From Chryseobacterium culicis (GTDB lineage: Bacteria > Bacteroidota > Bacteroidia > Flavobacteriales > Weeksellaceae): a stretch of 64,000 bases of DNA. The notes beneath the pieces are model-generated. The model was not told the DNA's origin. It did no database searches and saw only the letters and a program-made list of their open reading frames with translations. Positions 58,021 through 64,000 of this stretch are shown here, piece after piece. The position numbers and the translations under genes were made by a program. The number at the start of each line of letters is the position of its first letter. Within the stretch, counting starts at the first letter, position 1. The DNA lies in NCBI RefSeq assembly GCF_002979755.1, contig NZ_PCPP01000001.1:2512665-2576664 (forward strand), given 5' to 3'.

Positions 58021-60090
58021 ATGAAAAAAATACTTTTACTATTTTTAATTACTATTAGTTTTAATCAAACATTTTCTCAGACTACTTGGGAGCTATTAAA
58101 CCCCAAACCAACAACAAATACTGGAAAGCATATTGAATTCGTTTCTAGCAATAACGGTTTTATAATTACATCAAATGAACTCCTAGAAACTATAGATTCT
58201 GGTACAACTTGGACAAAAAAACAAAATATTACAAGTGGTAATGATATTAGTTTTAAGAATGGGATTGGCTATATTGTAGGGAATTCCGGTTATATTTTAA
58301 AGACCATAGATAATGGTGTAAATTGGCAACAAATATATACTGGTTTTAATGATTCTTTTAATACAGTAAATATTATAGACAATAACACAATTATTCTATC
58401 AAGCTCAAATAGTATTATTAAAACACTTGACGGTGGAATTACATGGTTAAGCTATGCTATTCCAAACGTAACGGTTGTCAAAACTGCCTTTACAAGTTCT
58501 CTGGTTGGACATGCTGTTTGTAATAACGGCAAGATACAAAAGACTATAGATGGTGGAAACACTTGGTACAATACTTATAATACTAATACATCCCCATCTA
58601 ACTTTTTCACGGTTTATTTCATAAACCAGAATATCGGTTTTGCATCAAGACAACACGATTACTTATTTAAAACCACAGATGGTGGTGAAACTTGGACAGA
58701 AATTACAGGATCATTTGAAGCAATGTATGATTTTTACTTTTTAGATGAAAATAATGGTTTTGCTACAGGAGATCATGGAGCAACTTATAAAACGACTAAT
58801 GGTGGAACTACTTGGAGTCAGATTTTTTTCCAAAACGGGTACATTGACAATACTTCAATGTATGGCATTTTCTTTCAGGACAGTAACAAAGGCTTTGCTA
58901 CAGGGGCAAGAGGACGAATAATTAAAACCATAGATGGAGGAAACACATGGACACAACATTCGCCCACTTACAATGATTTTAAGCAACTACAAATAGTGAA
59001 TAATAATGTTGGTTTTGCATTAACTAATAATCAATTTTACAAAACCAATAATTTTGGTGACACATGGACATTGGTTGGCATGTTAAATCTTGGCATTTCT
59101 GTTAATAGCAGTGATTTCACATTTATTAATGAAAACTTAGGATATGCAACTACTGGAGGATCATATGGCGGACATGTTTATAAAACAACTGATGGAGGAT
59201 CAACATGGTCTATATTAAATAATGGAAATGATATTATAGACGAAGGGATAAGTTCAATTTGTTTTTTAGATGGTAATATTGGTTTTATTTCTGGTGGTTT
59301 TAACCAAAGAAAAGTCATGAAAACAACAAACGGAGGAAGCAGTTGGACACAGGTATCAAATCAATCCTTTGGAAATATTCAGTTTGTAAACTCGCTTGTG
59401 GGTTATGCTAATAGAATCGGGAATTATTATGGAGCGATGTATAAAACTATAGATGGAGGTAACACATGGAATCAACTCATTGAAGTAGCAGGAGATGGAA
59501 TCAACTCTTTTCATTTTGTTGATGAAAATAATGGTTACTTTGCGGGAGATAATTCTCTATTTTACAAAACAACTAATGGTGGTGCAAGTTGGACACAAAT
59601 ATCAGTTCCTTACGGCTATTATACATTAACAAAATTTTACACCCCTAATATAGGATATATTGTAAATGAAAATGGTGAAATATACAAAACCATAAATGGC
59701 GGAATAAATTGGTCATCAGTAACAACTCAGTATCGCTTAAACTCTCTTGAATTAGTTAATAATTATATTTTCACAGCAGGAACAAATGGAAAAATATACA
59801 GAAGTTTTACCGGGTATACAGTTTTAGGTACATCAGAAAAAGAAACTGAAAAACAATTGGTTGTATATCCAAATCCTACCTCCGATTATGTCAATGTAAG
59901 TTTAAATGGTAAAGCCGAAAAAGTAGAATTATATAGTGCTGATGGAAGGTTTTTAACTCCTAAATTCATTACAAATACAAAAGATTTCATTAAATTAGAT
60001 ATGACTGATTTTTCTCTTGGAACATATTACCTAAAATTAACTTTCAAAAACAATAAATCCGTCACAAAGCAAGTTATTGTAAAAAAATAA
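58021..60090 (+). CDS. Secreted YCF48/BNR-repeat beta-propeller protein with type IX sorting domain (cassette 3)
   Basis: 689 residues with a signal peptide (about 1-20, ending TFSQ). At least ten repeats follow, of the form KTxDGGxTW (for example KTIDGGNTW, KTTDGGETW, KTTNGGTTW) preceded by GFATG-type strands, as in YCF48/photosystem-stability-like and sialidase BNR propellers. The last 75 residues form a type IX sorting domain: LVVYPNPTSDYVNVSLNG, VELYSADGRFL, FSLGTYYLKLTF, ending VTKQVIVKK. No catalytic residues are evident; it is probably a surface or secreted binding protein. It lies between groEL tail copies 3 and 4. Confidence 0.87.
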   Translation: MKKILLLFLITISFNQTFSQTTWELLNPKPTTNTGKHIEFVSSNNGFIITSNELLETIDSGTTWTKKQNITSGNDISFKNGIGYIVGNSGYILKTIDNGVNWQQIYTGFNDSFNTVNIIDNNTIILSSSNSIIKTLDGGITWLSYAIPNVTVVKTAFTSSLVGHAVCNNGKIQKTIDGGNTWYNTYNTNTSPSNFFTVYFINQNIGFASRQHDYLFKTTDGGETWTEITGSFEAMYDFYFLDENNGFATGDHGATYKTTNGGTTWSQIFFQNGYIDNTSMYGIFFQDSNKGFATGARGRIIKTIDGGNTWTQHSPTYNDFKQLQIVNNNVGFALTNNQFYKTNNFGDTWTLVGMLNLGISVNSSDFTFINENLGYATTGGSYGGHVYKTTDGGSTWSILNNGNDIIDEGISSICFLDGNIGFISGGFNQRKVMKTTNGGSSWTQVSNQSFGNIQFVNSLVGYANRIGNYYGAMYKTIDGGNTWNQLIEVAGDGINSFHFVDENNGYFAGDNSLFYKTTNGGASWTQISVPYGYYTLTKFYTPNIGYIVNENGEIYKTINGGINWSSVTTQYRLNSLELVNNYIFTAGTNGKIYRSFTGYTVLGTSEKETEKQLVVYPNPTSDYVNVSLNGKAEKVELYSADGRFLTPKFITNTKDFIKLDMTDFSLGTYYLKLTFKNNKSVTKQVIVKK

Positions 60091-60133
60091 AATACAATTA
60101 CTGTTGGCACAAATCCTTGCAAAACAATATATT

Positions 60134-60311
60134 TTGGACACAACGCAAAAATCGACGAATAGTTCAATATACTTGAAGCAGGAATCATTGACCCAACTAA
60201 AGTAACAAGAGTTGCCCTTGAAAATGCAGCTTCTGTATCTGGGAGGTTTCTTACTACTGAATGTGTAAATTAATATACTAACCGTTCTACTTTTTGTAGG
60301 GCGGTTTTTTT
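60134..60311 (+). pseudogene. groEL 3'-end copy 4 plus terminator T4, degenerate
   Basis: Homology starts at TTGGACACAACGC (groEL TCGGATACAACGC) and includes GAAGCAGGAATCATTGACCC and GTAACAAGAGTTGCCCTTG. The groEL frame is broken by TAG in GACGAATAG, and the Met/Gly tail is deleted: the sequence jumps from TGTGTAA straight to AATTAATATAC of the terminator leader. T4 (60280-60311) keeps the AACCGTTCTAC arm. Weak similarity may extend upstream to about 60108. Confidence 0.9.
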
Positions 60312-60318
60312 ATATTCG
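60311..60318 (+). promoter_or_regulatory. Promoter -7-like box (TATATTCG), cassette 4
   Basis: One base off TAnnTTTG, immediately after terminator T4 and 10 bases before the ATG at 60329. Confidence 0.4.
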
Positions 60319-60328
60319 TAAAAAAAAC

Positions 60329-60949
60329 ATGAAAACCTTATTAGCCATAATTTTTATAACTGTTTCCCATATTCTTGTTTCCGGTCAAAGTAAAAATACT
60401 GTAAGTTGTAAAATAACCTATTTACCCACTATAAGATATGAGAATACATCAACCAAAATTTCAAAAGAGCAAGCACAGAAAATAGACAGTTTAATTCATC
60501 TTAAATCCTATAAAATTGCTTTTAGTGATAATGACTTAAAAATGATAAAAGAGCTTTATGAGAAAATTGATTTTCAGGGAAATAAAATTTATAAAATTTC
60601 AGAATCAGCATTTTTAACATTACTTAAAGAGAAAGAAATCACTATAGACTTTAATAGTATAAATTCTTTATCAGAAAAAAGTATTACTGATTTAATAAGC
60701 TCAGTGATTGATGGTTCTCCTTTTACTCTAACAGTAAGTACAAAAAATAATCACTTGACTTTTACAAATAATTTTTCCGGTATGCCAAGGGTAAAAGAAT
60801 TACAGAAGTATCTTATTTTTTATTCTATTTATCATGAACTCACTTTTTGTAAAAATGATAATGAGCTTGTAAAGAATTATTTTTGGAAGGAAAGATTTAA
60901 TGAAAAACATTATTTATTTCATGGAGAAAATGGAATCTCAATAATTTAA
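60329..60949 (+). CDS. Secreted protein of unknown function (cassette 4)
   Basis: 206 residues with a signal peptide (about 1-20, ending LVSGQ). The rest is lysine-, serine- and isoleucine-rich, with no motif I recognise. The middle (DSLIHLKSYKIAFSDNDLKMIKELYEKID) looks helical. It is strongly AT-rich, has its own promoter, and is bounded by groEL tail copies 4 and 5. Function cannot be inferred. Confidence 0.65.
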   Translation: MKTLLAIIFITVSHILVSGQSKNTVSCKITYLPTIRYENTSTKISKEQAQKIDSLIHLKSYKIAFSDNDLKMIKELYEKIDFQGNKIYKISESAFLTLLKEKEITIDFNSINSLSEKSITDLISSVIDGSPFTLTVSTKNNHLTFTNNFSGMPRVKELQKYLIFYSIYHELTFCKNDNELVKNYFWKERFNEKHYLFHGENGISII

Positions 60950-60978
60950 ATACACAAAGAAAATACGCGTATTAAGGT

Positions 60979-61068
60979 AATGGGTAATGGAATATCAGAA
61001 ATGAAATGATGGTCAGCGACCGCAGCAAATTAATATACTAACCGTTCTACTTTGTAGGGCGGTTTTTT
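60979..61068 (+). repeat. groEL 3'-end copy 5, strongly decayed, plus terminator T5
   Basis: AATGGGTAATGGAATATCAG followed by AAATGA aligns with the codons of the groEL Met/Gly tail. It is followed by a scrambled post-stop segment (CAGCGACCGCAG) and an almost unchanged AAATTAATATACTAACCG stretch and terminator (61040-61068). The coding function is lost but the terminator hairpin is kept. Confidence 0.8.
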
Positions 61069-61193
61069 GTTTTATGGTTTTCCGTAAGGAAATAGTATAT
61101 TTATATTTTATATTTAATGATTAATAAATAGATAGCTTAAAACCAAAACAACATTAGCAGAGTTATATATTGCCGTAATGCAAAAATTTGGAT

Positions 61194-61200
61194 GTTAGCT
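61194..61200 (+). other. GTTAGCT motif at left border of the AAA/HNH pair (attC-like)
   Basis: The sequence ACATTAGCAGAGTTATATATTGCC...GGATGTTAGCT just upstream of the ATPase gene ends in a GTTAG core resembling the 3' core of integron attC sites (GTTRRRY). The match is imperfect; it is reported because a matching GCCTAAC lies downstream of the pair. Confidence 0.3.
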
Positions 61201-61228
61201 ATAATTATAAAACAATATAACCTACAAA

Positions 61229-62638
61229 ATGAGTTTTAGACTAAACAAATTTCAAATTGAAGACTCTGATTTTGAAACCGAAGAAATTGATTTAATTAAT
61301 TTCAAAAATGATTTAAAGACAAACCATTTCACAGTAATAGTTGGAAATAACGGTACAGGAAAAAGTCGACTTCTTGGAAGTATCGCAAAAGCATTAAAAA
61401 ATGACTTTCGTTCTAGAAGTTCTAAATATTATTTTTTTTCAAAATTTGAAAAGTCGAGTGAAACCTCAAGAGTTATTTCAGTATCAAATAGCTTGAATGA
61501 TAAGTTTCCTTTAGATAATATTTATTCTGGTTTTAGAAGAGATGGCATCGAATATTCAAATCAAGATTACATTTATTTAGGCACAAAAACTAGATTAGGT
61601 TCTACAAATAGGGTTTTAATAAGAAGGGCGATTGATATTTTATTAGAAAACTATTCCAATAAATTTGTGGCAAAATGTTATAGACATATATTTGACTATT
61701 TAGATTTCCATCCTGTAATTAAATTAGAGTACAATATAAGTTCAATAAATAGCAGTCTTAAAATAAAAAAGCCAATCACAAAAAAAGATTTAATTGACTT
61801 TATTACAGATAAAACCACTTATGGAAGTGTAAATAATGTTATTTACAATAAATTTTTAGAAGAGTATGAAAATAGATTAGAAGAAATTTGTCAATTTCTT
61901 AATAACTTAAATGAAAGGAAAGACTTTAGTCTTGAAATAAATTTTTCAAATTCAAACATTCAAAAAATTGATAAAAACAATTCATTATACGAGAATGATT
62001 TAAAATCTTATGAAATTTTAAATTTACTTAGAAAGTTGAATTTAATTAGATCGTTTGACATTCTTTTATTTAAAAAAGATACAAATAGACCATTCAATAT
62101 AAATGATGCAAGTTCGGGTGAAGCTAGTATTTTGATTACTTTAATTGGATTGATTCCATTAATTGAAGATAATTGTTGCATATTGATAGACGAACCAGAG
62201 ATAAGTTTACATCCAAGTTGGCAATATAGATATATAGATTTACTTAATCAAATCTTTGAAAATTTTAAAGGTTGCCATATTATTATAGCAACACATTCTC
62301 ATTTTATTATTTCAGACTTACCATTAGAAAGTTCTACAATAATAAGTTTAAAAAAAGTAAATAATAAAGTTACTTCTACAGTATTAGAGTTTAATACATT
62401 TGGATGGTCTGCAGAAGATATTTTATTAAACGTGTTTGAAATGCCAACAACAAGAAACTACTACATTTCAAATATTGTAGCTGAAGCACTAAAACTAATT
62501 TCTGTTAATAAAACAAAAACAAAAACATTTAAAGAAATTATTGGGACTTTGGTGAAATTAGAGAATCAGTTTAAAGAAGAAGATCCTTTAAAACTTGTCA
62601 TTCACACTATTATAAATATTGACAATAAGCATGAGTGA
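61229..62638 (+). CDS. AAA/ABC-type ATPase, PtuA-like (Septu-type defence candidate)
   Basis: A 469-residue cytoplasmic protein with an SMC/ABC-like ATPase fold: Walker A GNNGTGKS (39-46), signature-like ASSGEASILI (about 290-299), Walker B ILIDEPEISLHP (Asp321-Glu322) and switch His in IIATHSHFIIS. No TOPRIM domain is visible, which argues against OLD nucleases. The following gene encodes an HNH endonuclease and overlaps by 8 bases, the arrangement of Septu anti-phage systems (PtuA/PtuB). RecF/RloC-like relatives remain possible. It is very AT-rich compared with groEL. Confidence 0.82.
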   Translation: MSFRLNKFQIEDSDFETEEIDLINFKNDLKTNHFTVIVGNNGTGKSRLLGSIAKALKNDFRSRSSKYYFFSKFEKSSETSRVISVSNSLNDKFPLDNIYSGFRRDGIEYSNQDYIYLGTKTRLGSTNRVLIRRAIDILLENYSNKFVAKCYRHIFDYLDFHPVIKLEYNISSINSSLKIKKPITKKDLIDFITDKTTYGSVNNVIYNKFLEEYENRLEEICQFLNNLNERKDFSLEINFSNSNIQKIDKNNSLYENDLKSYEILNLLRKLNLIRSFDILLFKKDTNRPFNINDASSGEASILITLIGLIPLIEDNCCILIDEPEISLHPSWQYRYIDLLNQIFENFKGCHIIIATHSHFIISDLPLESSTIISLKKVNNKVTSTVLEFNTFGWSAEDILLNVFEMPTTRNYYISNIVAEALKLISVNKTKTKTFKEIIGTLVKLENQFKEEDPLKLVIHTIINIDNKHE

Positions 62639-63245
62639 TAAAATTAATAATCATTATATATTTGACAAAAAAGATAACTCAATTATTAAAAGTAATTTTA
62701 ATACCTACTTAGATTGGGATAAGGCTTGTTTTGATGATTTAAAGGATAAAGTCAAAATATTCTTACGAAATGAACAAAAGAACAAATGTTGCTATTGCAA
62801 AAAAGAATTAAAATTCGACTTGAAGGATGTTGATATTGAACATATTATTCCAAAATCAACTTATAGTAAATTCACATTTCACAAATATAATTTAGCATTA
62901 TCGTGTCCAGCTTGCAACACAATTAAAGGCAGTAAAGAAGTTCTTAAAAAAGCAGTTATAAACTACCCAAGAGATTCTAAGCATTTAAAAATTATCCATT
63001 CGCATTTTGATAATTATTCTGAACATATTAGAATTGAAAATGATTGCGTATTTATACCTTTAACAAAAAAAGGTAGTGAAACTATCACAATATGCGAATT
63101 ATATAGATTAATAACTGTTGAACAGAAGGCAAAAGAAAGCTTAATTAAAAAAAGTGATAACAAATTACTAAAAGATGTTTTAAAATTACCAAAAAAAGAG
63201 AAAGTAAAATTAATTAATGAATTATTACAACGAGACCTAAAATAA
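62631..63245 (+). CDS. HNH endonuclease, PtuB-like (Septu-type defence candidate)
   Basis: 204 residues from ATG 62631, which overlaps the ATPase stop; a TTG at 62619 is less likely. The HNH core has two zinc-binding CxxC pairs (CCYCKKEL and CPACNTIKG), the catalytic His in DIEHIIPKS, and Asn in YNLALSCPACN. The C-terminus is lysine-rich. Coupled translation with the AAA ATPase indicates that the two act together, presumably as a nuclease effector gated by the ATPase during phage infection. Confidence 0.85.
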   Translation: MSDKINNHYIFDKKDNSIIKSNFNTYLDWDKACFDDLKDKVKIFLRNEQKNKCCYCKKELKFDLKDVDIEHIIPKSTYSKFTFHKYNLALSCPACNTIKGSKEVLKKAVINYPRDSKHLKIIHSHFDNYSEHIRIENDCVFIPLTKKGSETITICELYRLITVEQKAKESLIKKSDNKLLKDVLKLPKKEKVKLINELLQRDLK

Positions 63246-63249
63246 CCAC

Positions 63250-63372
63250 GCCTAACAAGAGTTTTGCAATAGTGTAGCGAAACTGCAAAGTTCAACAGTA
63301 GTTCTTCGATTCAACTTTTGTCTAAAATTGAACATCTGTGCTGATTACCCCACGTTAACTGATAGGTTAGTT
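63250..63372. other. Imperfect palindromic attC-like element after the HNH gene
   Basis: Begins with GCCTAAC (63250-63256), which fits RYYYAAC, and ends with GTTAGTT (63366-63372), close to GTTRRRY. Internally, GTTCAA near 63290 and TTGAAC near 63329 form inverted arms. The length of about 120 bases fits a long attC. I associate similar GCCTAACA-beginning elements with gene ends in Bacteroidota, from memory only. No integrase is in the window. Confidence 0.35.
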
Positions 63373-63384
63373 AATAAAACTAAG

Positions 63385-63402
63385 TCCTAGCTCTTGCTAG
63401 GA
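63385..63402. terminator. Terminator between HNH and XRE genes
   Basis: TCCTAGC (63385-63391) and GCTAGGA (63396-63402) flank TCTT and are followed on the + strand by TTTTCTTTTT. The hairpin overlaps the 3' end of the XRE gene. Confidence 0.8.
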
Positions 63403-63684
63403 TTTTCTTTTTATTTCTATTTCCTTTACAAATTCGTATTTTTCTTCCAAAATCGGCTGTTCTGGCCAGAAGTCTTTTGGAGAGCACCCTAAAGCTTTCG
63501 ATATTAAGTTTAGGCTTTTAATATTATATTTTGCAGTTTTGGAATGTGCTTCAATATCTGAAATATAACTTGTACTCTTACCAATTGCTAAAGAAAGTGA
63601 AGTTTGGCTAATACCTCTCTGTTCTCTTATTTCTTTCACTTTTGAAATTATAAATCGTTCTATTTCGTCTAAAGAATCATGCAT
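63397..63684 (-). CDS. XRE-family helix-turn-helix regulator
   Basis: About 95 residues from ATG 63684; an upstream in-frame ATG at 63708 lies before a promoter-like CAAAGTGA (minus strand TCACTTTG, 63690-63697), so I prefer the shorter form. A single Cro/C1-type HTH is clear: KVKEIREQRGISQTSLSLAIGKSTSYISDIE. A short acidic/basic tail follows. It is convergent with the Septu-like pair and could be a control protein for it or part of another mobile unit; neither is shown. Confidence 0.8.
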   Translation of the reverse strand: MHDSLDEIERFIISKVKEIREQRGISQTSLSLAIGKSTSYISDIEAHSKTAKYNIKSLNLISKALGCSPKDFWPEQPILEEKYEFVKEIEIKRKS

Positions 63685-63708
63685 AATGACAAAGTGAGCC
63701 AAAAACAA

Positions 63709-64000
63709 AATAAAAAACTAAGGACTATAATCCTGTATATTGAAAATATTATTATATTTGGAAAAGATTGCTCATTAGAGTAATTTTGCGATACTTCAAA
63801 GAATAATAGAAGCTATTGCTTAGAATCTCGAACAGAAAACTGGTAATTTTTAGCATACGAGACGATAAGCAGGAAGCTCACGACCTAGGCGTGGGCTCTC
63901 TTATCTGTATGCATGGTATACCAGTACCTCTGTTCGGATATTGTAGAGTCTCATGCCGTTTTTATTTTCATGCTGTTCTGCTTTCTACAATCATCTTTTT
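63709..64000. other. Right-edge gap with promoter box and REP-like hairpin
   Basis: TATATTTG at 63753-63760 is a full TAnnTTTG match pointing right. At 63864-63905 GATAAG...AGCTCACG-ACCTAGG-CGTGGGCT...CTTATC forms a two-part stem, like the hairpins at ends of IS200/RAYT-type elements. GGTATACC at 63915-63922 is a further palindrome. No gene is evident before the window ends. Confidence 0.5.

Noticed and set aside
63709-64000. tRNA or integrase attachment site at the right edge
   Set aside because: The hairpin does not fold as a cloverleaf and no tRNA anticodon or acceptor stems were found. A 30-codon open frame at 63909 has no supporting evidence.

Overview
The window is a chromosomal segment of a low-GC member of the Bacteroidota, class Flavobacteriia, most likely a Chryseobacterium-type Weeksellaceae. 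The evidence is a fused CcoN/CcoO cytochrome oxidase, a tamB plus lipidated TamA (tamL) pair, tandem SusC/SusD pairs, type IX secretion sorting tails on secreted proteins, and many start sites preceded by the Bacteroidota -7 box TAnnTTTG. I see no rRNA, tRNA, complete IS element or CRISPR array.

Layout. 1-2704: end of a cbb3 oxidase operon (ccoNO, ccoP). 2975-11323: tamB-tamL-yihY, outer-membrane biogenesis. 11379-13139: argS. 13270-23249: two tandem SusC/SusD nutrient-uptake pairs, one with a small trailing lipoprotein, and no degradative enzymes. 23546-27848: housekeeping genes rnhB, yidC and pyrG. 28002-34566: a cluster resembling E. coli ynbABCD (CDP-alcohol phosphotransferase, CdsA, patatin, SDR, PAP2/dual-specificity phosphatase, hydrolase/methyltransferase), probably making or remodelling an uncharacterised phospholipid. 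34666-37755: YceI, RadA, a 90-bp minisatellite and an AcpH-like protein. 37761-45538: DUF6702 protein, a type IX secreted subtilase, HupE/UreJ, an M1 peptidase and a secreted unknown. 45661-46227: two tiny double-glycine-leader peptide genes, convergent with a LytTR regulator/LytS-type kinase pair (46283-48137). 48238-52274: DUF2490 protein, two organic-acid transporters and TerC. 52390-54412: groES-groEL.

The most unusual part is 54413-63245. Downstream of groEL the 3' end of groEL and its terminator recur four more times (about 55711, 57552, 60134 and 60979), each copy separated from the next by an accessory transcription unit: a secreted DUF6794-type protein, a DUF4365 nuclease-like protein, a type IX secreted YCF48-repeat protein and a small secreted unknown. 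After the last copy comes a Septu-like AAA ATPase/HNH pair. The tail copies are increasingly decayed with distance from groEL. This looks like a stepwise-grown array of one-gene cassettes using the groEL 3' end as an insertion or recombination point, and at least two cassettes carry probable defence genes. No integrase is visible. The Septu-like pair also has integron-attC-like motifs at its borders.

The window ends with an XRE regulator and a REP-like hairpin near the right edge. All family assignments come from reading motifs by eye; no database search was run.
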